Below are positions 51,825 through 61,596 of a stretch of DNA of 64,000 bases, piece after piece. The notes beneath the pieces are model-generated. The model searched no databases and was not told the DNA's origin. It worked only from the letters and a program-made list of their open reading frames with translations. The stretch spans positions 1,038,514 to 1,102,513 of the forward strand of contig NZ_JAFEUS010000002.1 in assembly GCF_027853335.1 (NCBI RefSeq), given 5' to 3'. The DNA comes from Leucobacter sp. UCMA 4100. Its GTDB lineage: Bacteria; Actinomycetota; Actinomycetes; Actinomycetales; Microbacteriaceae. Every line of letters starts with the position of its first letter. Positions within the stretch are counted from its first letter, which is position 1. Both the position numbers and the translations under genes were made by a program.

Positions 51825-52898
51825 TTAGCGGGTTTCTACCTCGCCAGCAATAATCTTCTTTTTGAGCTCGTCGAGCTTCTCAATGATCGAAGCGTCGATC
51901 TTGTCTTCAAACTCGTAGAAGGGGCTGAGGCGCGTACCGTCGTTTTCGAGGGTGCCTACGTAGCCATCGCTCGAGAAGCTGCCATCTTTCGCGCTCTCGA
52001 TGACGTCGTAGATCGAAACGTTGATCTGCTTCTCAACCGAGGTGAGAATCTGGTCAGCGTACTGCGGGCTGTTCTTGGCGATGTCGAGGTCAACACCGAT
52101 CATGACGATGTCTTTGCCCGACTCCTTGATCGCTTCGCTCGTCGCGCCGAAGAGGCCACCAGCAACCGGCATGATCACGTCAGCGCCAGCTTCGATCTGG
52201 CCCTCTGAGATGCTCTTTGCGGCGGTGCCATTCTCAAAGTCACCAACGAAGTCGCCGTCCTGCTTGTCAGCATCCCAGCCGAGCACGGTCACCTTGGTGC
52301 CGGTCTCTTCTTCGTAGTACTTCGCGCCGTTGGCAAAGCCAACCATGAAGTCGGTCACAGCGGGAATGTTCATGCCGCCGTAGGTGCCGATAACCTTCGA
52401 CTCGCTGTAGGCAGCTGAGAGGTAGCCTGCGAGGAACGCCGACTGGGTGGTCTCCCAGGTCATGCCTTTGAGGTTGTCGTGGCCCTCAGCCTCTGAGTCA
52501 ATGATCACGAAGTTCGAGTCGGGGTTCTCGGTCGCGGCAGCGTTAATCTGCTCAACGATCTTGAAGCCAACCGCAAAGGTGATGTCGCAGCCCTTGGCGA
52601 CCATGGCCTCGAGGTTCGGAGTGTAGTCTTCTTCAGACTTCGACTCTGCGTCATTGATCTCGATGCCAAGGCCCTTTTCGGCCTCGGTCAGGCCGAGCAT
52701 CGAAACCTGGTTGAACGACTTGTCGTTCCAGCTTCCCTCATCAGAAACGGCGCAGGCGAGGAAGTCTGAGTTATCTGACCCCTCTTTCGAGCCGTTTTCG
52801 CCTGCTTCGGGTGCATTACCGCAGCCGACGAGAACGAGAGCAGCGGCTCCCGTAGCAGCAATCGTGGCAAGTATTCGCTTGCGTGAGGTTGCAATCAC
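51825..52898 (-). CDS. BMP family nucleoside-binding lipoprotein
   Basis: Basic membrane protein (Med/PnrA-type) lipoprotein of about 357 residues with lipobox LVGC. The mature chain has ACAVSDEGSWNDKSFNQVSMLGLTEAEK (the nucleoside-binding Asp/Asn/Phe loop), CDITFAVGFKIVEQINAAA and GGMNIPAVTDFMVGFANGAKYYEEETG. PnrA/TmpC homologues bind purine or pyrimidine nucleosides. GTG at 52898 is chosen because GGAGG lies 8 bp upstream and the signal peptide begins there. First gene of the operon ending in cdd. Confidence 0.93.
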   Translation of the reverse strand: MIATSRKRILATIAATGAAALVLVGCGNAPEAGENGSKEGSDNSDFLACAVSDEGSWNDKSFNQVSMLGLTEAEKGLGIEINDAESKSEEDYTPNLEAMVAKGCDITFAVGFKIVEQINAAATENPDSNFVIIDSEAEGHDNLKGMTWETTQSAFLAGYLSAAYSESKVIGTYGGMNIPAVTDFMVGFANGAKYYEEETGTKVTVLGWDADKQDGDFVGDFENGTAAKSISEGQIEAGADVIMPVAGGLFGATSEAIKESGKDIVMIGVDLDIAKNSPQYADQILTSVEKQINVSIYDVIESAKDGSFSSDGYVGTLENDGTRLSPFYEFEDKIDASIIEKLDELKKKIIAGEVETR

Positions 52899-53046
52899 TG
52901 TGTTTCCTCCAAATTTCTGCCCACCGTAAACGGGTACAAGAAGACGGGTAAAGCAACTATGGGCATCACAGCGAGAATACTCCCCCGAGCGACACGCCCA
53001 CAACGCGAGAGCCCCAGGGCCCGAAAATCGTTATGGTTTCGCCGGT

Positions 53047-54600
53047 TTACGAGGCCCCGCCGGCACCCGTCATGACATCATCGTCGACCCAGGCGAGCGA
53101 GCGCTCAACCGCCCTGTTCCAGATGCGCATTCTGCGGTCGCGGTCGTCGCCCGACATCGCCGGGGTAAACCGTTTCTCTTCGCGCCAGTTCTCGGCAATT
53201 TCGTCGAGCGTGCTCCACACGCCAACGCTGAATCCTGCGGCATAGGCGGCTCCGAGCGCGGTCGTCTCGAGCACCTCGGGGCGCACGACGTCAAAGCCGA
53301 GCAGGTCTGCCTGGAACTGCATGAGAAATTCACTCACCGAGGCGCCGCCGTCGACTCGAATCTCGGTGAGTTCGTGGCCCAGGTCGGCCGCGGCAGCCTC
53401 GATCACCTCGACCGACTGAAACGCGATCGCCTCGCTCGCGGCCCTCACGAGGTGCGCCTTCGTGACAAAGCGGGTGAGCCCCACGATGACGCCCCTCGCG
53501 TCGGGCTGCCACCTCGGCGCGAAAAGCCCCGAGAAAGCCGGCACGATGACGGCCCCGCCGGTGTCAGGAACGCTCGTGACGAGCCCCTCGATCTCTTCAG
53601 AGTCGCGAAACAGGCCCAGATTGTCCCGCAGCCAGTGCTGCAGCGAGCCCGCCACTGCCACCGAACCTTCGAGGGCGTACCGCGGCTTCTCGCCAGCAAT
53701 TTGGTAGGCAACCGTCGTGAGCAGACCGTTGTCTGAGTGCACCACCTCTTCGCCCGTGTTCACGATCAAGAAGCAGCCGGTTCCGTACGTGTTCTTTGCG
53801 GCGCCCTCGGCGAAGCCCGCCTGCCCGAAGGTCGCAGCCTGCTGGTCGCCAAGAATGCCCGCAATGGGAAGCCCCTCGAGTTCGTCGACCGCGACGACCT
53901 TTCCAAAGTCGCCCACCGAGGGACGAATCTCGGGCAGCATCGACTCGGGAACACCGAAGAGGTCGAGCGCTTTCTCGCTCCACGCCAATTCGCGAATGTC
54001 GCACAGCTGGGTGCGACTCGCGTTCGTCACGTCGGTCGCGTGCACGGGTTCGGCGCCCTCGCCCCGCGTGAGGTTCCACACCAGCCACGTATCGATCGTG
54101 CCGAAGAGCAGGTGCCCGCGCTCGGCTTTCTCGCGTGCGCCGGGAGCATTGTCGAGGATCCACCTCACCTTCGAGGCAGAGAAGTACGTCGCGAGGGGCA
54201 AGCCCGTCACGCTGCGCAAGAAGTCGGCCCCGTGGGCCTCGGTCAGCTCGTCGATGAGGCCTTGCGTTCGGGTGTCTTGCCACACGATCGCCTCGTACAC
54301 GGGTTGCCCCGTGCGCTTGTCCCACACCACCGTCGTTTCACGCTGGTTCGTGATGCCGAGCGCTGCGATCTCGTGCGCCTTGAGGTGTGAAACGGCGAGC
54401 GCCTCGCGCATGAGGTCGCGGGTCATGCGCCAGATCTCGGTGGCGCTGTGGCCCACCCAGCCCGGGTGCTGGAAAATCTGGCGATGCTCCCGCTGTGCGG
54501 CGCCCTGTATACGCCCCTCGTGGTCAAAGATAATGACCCGCGTCGAGGTCGTGCCCTGGTCGATCGCCATGACGTGGCGTGCGCTGCCCTGCTCTGTCAT
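53047..54600 (-). CDS. glpK: Glycerol kinase
   Basis: FGGY-family kinase of about 517 residues. VMAIDQGTTSTRVIIFDHEG, ALGITNQRETTVVWDKRTGQPVYEAIVWQDTRT and the second-domain GGAVIVPAFSGLFAPRWQPDARGVIVGLTR are glycerol-kinase specific. TEIRVDGGASVSEFLMQFQADLLG is the adenosine-binding block. It phosphorylates glycerol to glycerol-3-phosphate. ATG at 54600 is used; no obvious ribosome site precedes it. No glycerol facilitator gene is adjacent, which is less usual. Confidence 0.96.
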   Translation of the reverse strand: MTEQGSARHVMAIDQGTTSTRVIIFDHEGRIQGAAQREHRQIFQHPGWVGHSATEIWRMTRDLMREALAVSHLKAHEIAALGITNQRETTVVWDKRTGQPVYEAIVWQDTRTQGLIDELTEAHGADFLRSVTGLPLATYFSASKVRWILDNAPGAREKAERGHLLFGTIDTWLVWNLTRGEGAEPVHATDVTNASRTQLCDIRELAWSEKALDLFGVPESMLPEIRPSVGDFGKVVAVDELEGLPIAGILGDQQAATFGQAGFAEGAAKNTYGTGCFLIVNTGEEVVHSDNGLLTTVAYQIAGEKPRYALEGSVAVAGSLQHWLRDNLGLFRDSEEIEGLVTSVPDTGGAVIVPAFSGLFAPRWQPDARGVIVGLTRFVTKAHLVRAASEAIAFQSVEVIEAAAADLGHELTEIRVDGGASVSEFLMQFQADLLGFDVVRPEVLETTALGAAYAAGFSVGVWSTLDEIAENWREEKRFTPAMSGDDRDRRMRIWNRAVERSLAWVDDDVMTGAGGAS

Positions 54601-54723
54601 GGTTCTAAGGGTAGCGGGAGGCGCTTTCACCCCCAAGACCACAACACATGTCGCACTCGCTGTGTTACTCTCGCTTCTGCACAGCCCTTCCAGTTTTCTC
54701 TCTCACAGCACACCAGGAGCGCA

Positions 54724-57300
54724 ATGACGACCACCCCTGAACCGGTGACCGCGAACTACTTGAAGGGGCTTCTCGGTAAACCGGCGCTCACGACGCTCGC
54801 CCTTGTCGCCGCCGTAGTGTTCGGTGTTGCGGCCGTCATGGCCCTGCTCATCGTCATCGCACTGATGGCCTCGAGCGCCCTCTCTACCGCCGGGCTCGGC
54901 ACGCTCCTCTCGCTGTTCGCGTGCGTCACCGCCGGGGTGCTGGGCTATGGCTGGGCCGGAAACGGCAGTTTCGGCGTCTCGGTGTTCAGCCTCGAAGGCT
55001 CGTTCTCGTTGAGCATCTTCTCGCTGACGACCCTCGCTGCAATCGCGGTAGGCACGGCGCTCATCGCCAAGCGCCGCCTCGCCCACGATGGGCTCGCACC
55101 CACGCTCACGCTCTCGGCACTGCGCGCTGGCATCGAGGGCGCAGTCATCGGGCTCGTGTTCATGCTCGTGTTCGGCTTCATCGGGTTGCAGCCCGGCAGC
55201 ACGGACGTTGCCGAGGGTGAGCTGCACGGCAAGCCCTTCGCGATCTTTGCCACCCTCTGGTGCATCGTCGCGATAACCCTCTTTGTCACCCGCGAACGCA
55301 CCCGCGAGGCAAGCCCCATCACCGCTTTCTTCGCACGGCCGCTCATCGCCGAGACCCGCGCCTTCTTCGCCGCGACCTTCACGGTCTTTGCACCGCTGCT
55401 GCTCGTCGCCCTCGTGCTCCTGGCCATCAAACAGACCTTCGCGACGAGCCTCGCACTCATTCCCTTCCTCGGGAACCTCCTGCTTGGCCTCATCAGCATG
55501 GGCTACCTCGGCGGCTTCACGGCCGAGGTGCCGTTCACCTCTGCAGAGCTGCTCATGCCCTGGAACCTCTCGCCCTGGCTCGCCGTGTGCGTCTACCTGT
55601 TCGCCGCGCTCAGCATCATGGCAGCCGCCATCGCTGTTGGCCTGCGCCGCCCCCGTGCCGCGCAGTTCAGGGCTGACCTCCTGTGGCGTCTGCCCGTCGG
55701 GGCGACCATCATCTGGCTCGTGGTCGTGCTCGTCGTGCTGCCCATTCGCACGGCGGCGGGCATGGGAAGCTACGGCACCATGACCATCACCATGACCGTG
55801 ACCTGGTGGGTTCCCTTCAGTGCCGCGGCCGTCGCCCTGCTCGTGAGCGCCCTCGCCGAGTTCGCCCCGCGCTGGGCCTACCTCGCGAACCCGAAACTGC
55901 TCTTCTTCTTCGCCTCACAGCACACCGTGAACCGCTGGCTGTCGGGCGAGCCCACGGCCGCTCCCGCTGCAACGGTGCAGCCCGAGCCCACGCTGGCAGC
56001 GCCAGCCGCGCCCATCGCAGCGGCACTCGTTGCGAACGATTCCATCGCGGATCACGCCGCACCGGCCGGCCCCGAAACCCCGACTGCCGAGACCGCACCG
56101 ATCGTCGAAAACGACGCAGCCGATGAGGGCAGCGTGCCCACTGAGGGCGCCGTGGTCGATGAGGGCACCGTGGTCGACGAGAATGCCATAGCCGAACCAG
56201 CCAGCATGGCAGAGCTCCTGCAGCCGCAACCACAGGCGCTCCCGCTGCCAGAGCGGGCACCACTCAGCCCACAGAAAAAGCGCGGCATCATCGCTGTGCT
56301 CGTGACGGTAGTCGCGGTCGTTGTCGCACTCGTCGCCGGGCTCGTCACCGTCAAGGTGCTCAATGGAAGCCGCGGCCCCGAAGCCGCTGTCGAGCACTAT
56401 CTCTCGCTCATCGCGAAGGGCAAGCTCGAGGCGGCCACCGACACCGTCGACCCGGGCGTGCGCAACACCGAGCGCGGGCTGCTCACGACCGAGGTCTTTG
56501 ACGCGGCCGACCACCAGATAGAGGTCGTCAGCGTGGGCAACGTCGATGAGGCGCTCTCGGGGAACGGCACCCACGCCCTCGTCGGGGTCGAGCTCAGCAT
56601 CGACGGCGAGCGCCAGAGCATCGTTATCGAGGCAGAACGCGGAGCGAACTCGTTCGGCCTCTTGCACAACTGGGAGGTCACGACCCCACTCGTGCAGCGC
56701 GTGCGGTTCGAGGCTCCCTTCGAGTTCGACACCATCGAGGTTGGCGATACCAAGGTCGAGGTTGGGCCAAGCACCGTCTCTGAGGGCTGGGATGAGCGCC
56801 ACGTCGCAGAGGCCTACCTGTACCCGGGCGAGTACACCTTCAGCATTCCGAACGGCGAGTACACCGAGTTCGAAACGGTCACGATGACGGTCATGCCGCA
56901 GCAGACGCTCTCGGCCGATCCGCACGATGCTGAGCCGGTCGCGGTCGAGTTTGAGGCGACCGCGAGCGAGAGCCTCAAGAAAGCCGTGCTGGCGCTCGTG
57001 AACGACGAGTTCACGAAGTGCGTCACGATTCCGACGAACATGGAGAGCTACTGCCCGTACATCGTGCAGAACACCGATCTTGCGGTGCTCGAACTTGGCA
57101 CGCTTCCCGGCGGTTTTGAGACCTTCGATTTCTCGTCGTTCGAGACAGAGCCCGGCACGGTCAAGACCCAGCGCAACAGCACCGAGTGGAGCGACTACGA
57201 CCTCGAAGAAACGAAGGTTTCGATGAGGGGCAGCTACTCGGTCGTTGACGGCAAGGTCATCATCGATGACGTCTCGGCGAGCACCTCGTTCTGGGGCTAA
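54724..57300 (+). CDS. Large multi-domain membrane protein of unknown function
   Basis: Protein of about 858 residues, not recognised. Residues 1-405 contain about ten hydrophobic helices. Residues about 408-518 are a flexible linker rich in Ala, Pro, Glu and Val. A single helix (about 521-543, IIAVLVTVVAVVVALVAGLVTV) then leads to a C-terminal extracellular domain of some 310 residues, whose start (GPEAAVEHYLSLIAKGKLEAATDTV) resembles NTF2/DUF4878-type lipoprotein domains. Two Cys (KCVTIPTNMESYC) near the end may form a disulfide. AGGAGC lies 4 bp before the ATG; the upstream frame to 54448 is antisense to glpK. It may function in envelope homeostasis (weak inference). Confidence 0.8.
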   Translation: MTTTPEPVTANYLKGLLGKPALTTLALVAAVVFGVAAVMALLIVIALMASSALSTAGLGTLLSLFACVTAGVLGYGWAGNGSFGVSVFSLEGSFSLSIFSLTTLAAIAVGTALIAKRRLAHDGLAPTLTLSALRAGIEGAVIGLVFMLVFGFIGLQPGSTDVAEGELHGKPFAIFATLWCIVAITLFVTRERTREASPITAFFARPLIAETRAFFAATFTVFAPLLLVALVLLAIKQTFATSLALIPFLGNLLLGLISMGYLGGFTAEVPFTSAELLMPWNLSPWLAVCVYLFAALSIMAAAIAVGLRRPRAAQFRADLLWRLPVGATIIWLVVVLVVLPIRTAAGMGSYGTMTITMTVTWWVPFSAAAVALLVSALAEFAPRWAYLANPKLLFFFASQHTVNRWLSGEPTAAPAATVQPEPTLAAPAAPIAAALVANDSIADHAAPAGPETPTAETAPIVENDAADEGSVPTEGAVVDEGTVVDENAIAEPASMAELLQPQPQALPLPERAPLSPQKKRGIIAVLVTVVAVVVALVAGLVTVKVLNGSRGPEAAVEHYLSLIAKGKLEAATDTVDPGVRNTERGLLTTEVFDAADHQIEVVSVGNVDEALSGNGTHALVGVELSIDGERQSIVIEAERGANSFGLLHNWEVTTPLVQRVRFEAPFEFDTIEVGDTKVEVGPSTVSEGWDERHVAEAYLYPGEYTFSIPNGEYTEFETVTMTVMPQQTLSADPHDAEPVAVEFEATASESLKKAVLALVNDEFTKCVTIPTNMESYCPYIVQNTDLAVLELGTLPGGFETFDFSSFETEPGTVKTQRNSTEWSDYDLEETKVSMRGSYSVVDGKVIIDDVSASTSFWG

Positions 57301-58296
57301 TCACCCAGCGGCCTCTGCAACCAACCTCTCGCGGTCTGTGATCTCGCAGAGCTCGATGCGCTCCTGCAGCGGGCCGGGAGCGCTCTCGGTCGCTGGGGCT
57401 GGGCTGTAGAGCGCGATGATCCACTGCTCGCTAAAGGAGCAGTATGCCCCAATACAGCGTTCGTTGCTGACCGACCAGCCATCGACCGAGCAACCGTCAA
57501 GGTCAAAGGTCATTGGCCGCCACTCACCGGCTTCAATGCTCATCTCTACGAAGTCTTCGACAAGATAGGCGAGCTCGCGCTGAGGCACGGCATCTTCATC
57601 TCCTTCCTCAGAGGCCAAGGCCTCTCGCGCCACCACCTTAACGACGCAGACGTCATCGAGCGCTTCGTCAGGCCCGCTGAGGCGCTCACGTTCGATCTGC
57701 TCGGGGCTTACGCACCGCACTGCCACAGATTCAAGAGTGCCGTTCGAATCTTGAAAGGAGAAGAGCGAGTACGGGAAACTCTCGCCGGCGAAGGCAAAGA
57801 AGCGAAGCGGCGACTCACGAAACTGCCGCGTAATGCGTTCCCTGCGCATCCGCTTGCCACGCTCGGGAAAGAGCTGCCCAATGAGATCTTCACGCAGCGT
57901 CCCGCGGCCAGCACGATTGCCCCACCAGATCGTCGAAAAGAAAAAGACCCACGCCAGGGCAAAGAAAGCGAGCGGGGCGATGTACCACGCGAGGCCGAGG
58001 GTGAACTGCAGCACGAGCCCTACGACGAGGCCAAGCACCAAGACCATGAGGTAGAGCATCGGCACCGGCTGCATAGTGCGGTGCCCCATCATCATTCGCC
58101 ACGCACTGAGAAGGCGCTCGAACGCGCGTCGCTCACGAAGCACGTACCCGAAGGAGCTCCCGGGCCGCCTAGCCTGCCCCGTTGTGAGCCACCACCACAG
58201 ACGTTTGAAGATCGGTTCGCGGGGTTCAGCCCACCCCTCGGGCGAAGTCACGCCAGAACTGGGGAGTGACGAATAGCCTTCGGTCTCATCATGCAT
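57301..58296 (-). CDS. Membrane protein of unknown function
   Basis: Protein of 331 residues not assigned to a family. After a hydrophilic N-terminus and a Trp-rich juxtamembrane stretch (FKRLWWWLTTG), two helices (about 78-102 and 105-125) form a hairpin in the membrane. The remaining 200 residues are a soluble domain facing the cytoplasm, to judge from the basic GKRMRRERITRQFRE after the second helix. The gene stops immediately beside the end of the convergent 858-residue protein gene, with no gap. Possibly a DUF-type housekeeping membrane protein. Confidence 0.75.
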   Translation of the reverse strand: MHDETEGYSSLPSSGVTSPEGWAEPREPIFKRLWWWLTTGQARRPGSSFGYVLRERRAFERLLSAWRMMMGHRTMQPVPMLYLMVLVLGLVVGLVLQFTLGLAWYIAPLAFFALAWVFFFSTIWWGNRAGRGTLREDLIGQLFPERGKRMRRERITRQFRESPLRFFAFAGESFPYSLFSFQDSNGTLESVAVRCVSPEQIERERLSGPDEALDDVCVVKVVAREALASEEGDEDAVPQRELAYLVEDFVEMSIEAGEWRPMTFDLDGCSVDGWSVSNERCIGAYCSFSEQWIIALYSPAPATESAPGPLQERIELCEITDRERLVAEAAG

Positions 58297-58338
58297 GACT
58301 CAACGCTACGACAGCGGCGGTCTCGGCACTACCCCCAC

Positions 58339-59472
58339 CTACGGAGCGGGATATACCGTTCCTGCCATGAGCGTGCGCGCCGTACCGGTAACGCCGACCG
58401 AAACGACGTGAGCGGCTCCATCGGGACGCTCAGCGTGCTCGGCGACAACACGCACGGTGCCGAGCGGGTGCGCGATGACGGTCACACCGTTCGCGGGAGC
58501 ATCGCCCACGAGGTCATGCACGATGCTTCCGGCGATGCCCCTTGCGGCGGCGAGCGCCATGGCCGCGGTCATGGGAATGCCGCGGTGCACCTGCTGCATC
58601 GATATCGTGAGCGTCTCGAGATCAGCCTCTGCACTCTCTTTGGGCGGGCCAACGAGCACGACGCGCGGCGTGACGGGCGCCTCGGTTCGGGCTGCCTCGA
58701 GCGATGAAACCACCCCGAGCGCGACCGCCGCTGCCGCCCGCAACCGCTCGACGACGGCAAGAAATGTCTCGTCGCCCCTCAGCTCTGCGGGCGCGCGATG
58801 AGCGCCCGGCACTGCATCTCGCACCACGAAGAGGTACGGGTTCGTGGCGTCAACGAGCGTGCCCCGCACGTGCAGTTCACCCTCTGGGCTCGCGACCGTG
58901 AACATCGTTTGCGCCGAGCCGAGCGGCAGCAGGGCGCCGGTCACGGCACCACCCGGTTCGAGATAGCGCATGGTGATGGGAGCCGCGGTTCCCGGGACCC
59001 CGGCAATCACGGTGTCCCCGTCTCGCGCGACCCTTGCCCGGTGCACCGCCACCTCGGCATCAATACGCACGCCGGTATTCGTGTTGCGCAGCCGCACGGT
59101 CGTTTCGGTCGCGCCATCATCAACGGGACTGAGCCCCGAATCGATCGCGAAGGCCGCAACGGCAAAGCTCAGGTTGCCGCAGTTGCCCCTCCAGTCGACC
59201 ACCGGTTGCGCAATGCCCAGCTGCCCGAAGGCGTACTCGATCACTCCGTCTTGCCCCGCGGCGCTCACCACCATCACCTTGGAGGTGCTCGAGGCTGCTC
59301 CACCCATGCCGTCAACCTGCAGCGGATCGGGCGTGCCCATGAGACGCTTGAGCAGGGCGTCGCGTTCGTCTCCCGCGGGTGGGAGGTCGCGCTCGTGCAC
59401 GATGAGCCCCTTGCTCGTGCCCCCGCGCATGAACACCGCGGCAACACCGCCGTCACTATCGCTGTTGGCCAC
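58339..59472 (-). CDS. PrpF family protein (aconitate isomerase / 4-oxalomesaconate tautomerase-like)
   Basis: PrpF-family enzyme of 377 residues. VFMRGGTSKGLIVHERDLP, PLQVDGMGGAASSTSKVMVVS and VDWRGNCGNLSFAVAAFAID are the characteristic blocks; the Cys in NCGN is one of the catalytic bases of the diaminopimelate-epimerase-like fold. Members isomerise cis/trans 2-methylaconitate or oxalomesaconate. No prpBCD or aromatic degradation genes are nearby, so the actual substrate is open. It starts with GTG, preceded by GGGAG. Confidence 0.9.
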   Translation of the reverse strand: MANSDSDGGVAAVFMRGGTSKGLIVHERDLPPAGDERDALLKRLMGTPDPLQVDGMGGAASSTSKVMVVSAAGQDGVIEYAFGQLGIAQPVVDWRGNCGNLSFAVAAFAIDSGLSPVDDGATETTVRLRNTNTGVRIDAEVAVHRARVARDGDTVIAGVPGTAAPITMRYLEPGGAVTGALLPLGSAQTMFTVASPEGELHVRGTLVDATNPYLFVVRDAVPGAHRAPAELRGDETFLAVVERLRAAAAVALGVVSSLEAARTEAPVTPRVVLVGPPKESAEADLETLTISMQQVHRGIPMTAAMALAAARGIAGSIVHDLVGDAPANGVTVIAHPLGTVRVVAEHAERPDGAAHVVSVGVTGTARTLMAGTVYPAP

Positions 59473-59569
59473 TGCTGCTCCCTCGCCTGTACTGCGGTGC
59501 GTGGCCGAGCCACGCGTTTGCCTCTAGCGTACCCGTGCACATCGGCACCCCATTGTCGGTGGCACGGCG

Positions 59570-59575
59570 TACAAT
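59570..59575 (+). promoter_or_regulatory. -10 box of a probable leaderless xthA transcript
   Basis: TACAAT ends 6 bp before the xthA ATG. With that spacing transcription would start at or next to the A of the ATG, and no Shine-Dalgarno sequence is present, a pattern common in actinobacteria. Confidence 0.6.
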
Positions 59576-59581
59576 AGTCGC

Positions 59582-60451
59582 ATGGCCAATTTTCGTGTTG
59601 CTTCTGTGAATGTGAACGGCATTCGTGCCGCCTACCGTAAGGGCATGGGCGAATGGCTCGATGAACGCGGCGTCGACGTGCTCGCGCTGCAAGAGGTTCG
59701 GGCGCAAGACGAGCACGTTCAAGAGTTTCTCGGCAACGCAGGTTGGCACTGGCTTCACGAGCCCTGCGACATCAAGGGCCGCGCGGGCGTCGCCATCGCG
59801 AGCCGCAACCCTTCCATCGCCCACCGCGTGGGCCTTGGCGCAGCCGACGCACAGGAGTCGATCCAGTCATCGGGTCGCTGGCTCGAGGCCGACTTCGACG
59901 TCGACGGCACCCCCGTCACGGTCGTGAGCTGCTACATGCACTCGGGCGAGGTCGACACCCCGAAGCAAGAGGCGAAGTGGGCCATGCTCGACGCCTTCGG
60001 CGTACGCCTCGACGAACTCGCTGGCGCTGAGGGGCCGAGCTCAGGGCTCGTCGCCGTTGTTGGCGACCTCAACGTGGGGCACCGCGAGCTCGACATTAAG
60101 AACTGGCGAGGCAACCGCAAGAAGAGCGGCTTCCTGCCCCGTGAGCGCGCCTACTTCGACCGCTTCTTCGGCGAGCGTGGCGCAGAGATCACGGGCGTCG
60201 ACGACTCCGTCGGCCTCGGCCACGGCTGGGTCGATGTCGGCCGCACCTTCGCTGGCGAAGTCGAGGGCCCGTACACCTGGTGGTCAAACCGCGGCCAGGC
60301 CTTCGACAATGACACCGGCTGGCGCATCGACTACCACGTCGTGACGCCCGAGCTCGGCGCAAAGGTCGCGCACTACGTCGTTGACCGCGCAGCGAGCTAC
60401 GACGAGCGATGGTCCGATCACGCTCCCGTGGTTGTCGACTACACCATTTAG
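59582..60451 (+). CDS. xthA: Exodeoxyribonuclease III (AP endonuclease)
   Basis: EEP-family nuclease of 289 residues. Catalytic blocks are ASVNVNGIRAA, LALQEVRAQDEHV (metal-binding Glu), VVGDLNVGHRELDIKNWRGNRKKSGFLP (Asp/Asn), DNDTGWRIDYHVVTPEL and ERWSDHAPVVVDY (Asp-His). It repairs abasic sites and 3' blocked ends. Divergent from the PrpF gene; upstream of trpS by 88 bp. Confidence 0.95.
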   Translation: MANFRVASVNVNGIRAAYRKGMGEWLDERGVDVLALQEVRAQDEHVQEFLGNAGWHWLHEPCDIKGRAGVAIASRNPSIAHRVGLGAADAQESIQSSGRWLEADFDVDGTPVTVVSCYMHSGEVDTPKQEAKWAMLDAFGVRLDELAGAEGPSSGLVAVVGDLNVGHRELDIKNWRGNRKKSGFLPRERAYFDRFFGERGAEITGVDDSVGLGHGWVDVGRTFAGEVEGPYTWWSNRGQAFDNDTGWRIDYHVVTPELGAKVAHYVVDRAASYDERWSDHAPVVVDYTI

Positions 60452-60539
60452 TCGGCGCCCCAAGCACCATTTCACCCCATACGCGCGGCTCCAGGGCAAC
60501 GAACCGCCCAGCCCCGCGCGATGAAACGATTCAGGAACC

Positions 60540-61541
60540 ATGTCAAAACCCATCCTTTTTTCGGGCATGCAGCCCTCAAGCGACTCGCTCCACCTCGGTA
60601 ACTACATCGGAGCGCTCAGCCAGTGGACCCAGATGCAAGAAGACTTCGATGCCTTCTTCTGCGTCGTCAACCTGCACGCCATCACGGTGCCACAAGACCC
60701 CGCTGAACTCGCCCAACGCACCCGCGCGACGGCCGCGCAGTACATCGCCGCGGGAATCGATCCGCAAAAATCGACGCTCTTCGTGCAGTCACACGTGTCG
60801 GCCCACGCCGAACTCGCCTGGGTGCTCAACACCCTCACCGGCTTCGGCGAGGCGAGCCGCATGACCCAGTTCAAAGACAAGTCGCAGCGCTACGGTGCCG
60901 ACAGCTCATCGGTGGGGCTCTTCACCTACCCCATGCTCATGGCCGCCGACATTCTGCTCTACAACGCTGAGGCCGTGCCCGTGGGCGAAGACCAGCGCCA
61001 GCACGTCGAGCTCACCCGCGACCTCGCGCAGCGCTTCAACTCATGCTTCGGCGACACCTTCGTTGTGCCACGCGCACAGATTCAGAAAGAAACCGCGAAG
61101 ATCTTCGACCTGCAAAACCCGACCGCGAAGATGTCGAAGTCGGCCGACACCGAGGGCGGCCTGCTCAAGGTGCTCGACGAGCCGAAGGCCAACCAGAAGA
61201 AGGTCATGCGCGCCGTCACCGACGACGACATGACGATTCGCTTCGACCGCGAAGCAAAGCCCGGCGTCTCGAACCTGCTCACCATTTACCAGGTGCTCGG
61301 CGACCGCACGATCGAATCGCTCGAGACCGAGTTCGAAGGCCGCGGCTACGGCGACCTCAAGAAAGCCGTCGCCGAGGTCGTTGGCGACACCTTCACCCCC
61401 GTGAAACAGCGCACCGAAGAACTGCTCTCAGACCCGGCCGAACTCGACCGACTGCTGCTCGGCGCCGCCGACCGTGCGAACGAGGTTGCCCAGGCGACCC
61501 TCGACCGCGTCTACGACGCCATGGGCATTCTGCGCCGCTAA
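60540..61541 (+). CDS. trpS: Tryptophanyl-tRNA synthetase
   Basis: Class I aminoacyl-tRNA synthetase of 333 residues. The HIGH-type signature is in [20 protein letters not shown], the KMSKS loop is [12 protein letters not shown], and tryptophan-site residues lie in [39 protein letters not shown]. Normal length for the family. AGGAACC just before the ATG is a weak ribosome site. Confidence 0.97.
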   Translation: MSKPILFSGMQPSSDSLHLGNYIGALSQWTQMQEDFDAFFCVVNLHAITVPQDPAELAQRTRATAAQYIAAGIDPQKSTLFVQSHVSAHAELAWVLNTLTGFGEASRMTQFKDKSQRYGADSSSVGLFTYPMLMAADILLYNAEAVPVGEDQRQHVELTRDLAQRFNSCFGDTFVVPRAQIQKETAKIFDLQNPTAKMSKSADTEGGLLKVLDEPKANQKKVMRAVTDDDMTIRFDREAKPGVSNLLTIYQVLGDRTIESLETEFEGRGYGDLKKAVAEVVGDTFTPVKQRTEELLSDPAELDRLLLGAADRANEVAQATLDRVYDAMGILRR

Positions 61542-61552
61542 CGCGCCTTGAA

Positions 61553-61596
61553 GCGAGGGCCGGTCGGGCGTTTCAAAAACGCCGGCCGGCCTTCGC
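61553..61596. terminator. Bidirectional terminator between trpS and the aspartate dehydrogenase gene
   Basis: A stem of about 19 bp with small mismatches (GCGAGGGCCGGTCGGGCGTT facing AACGCCGGCCGGCCTTCGC) and a 4-base loop fills the convergent gap; its right arm touches the stop codon of the minus-strand gene. Confidence 0.8.
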
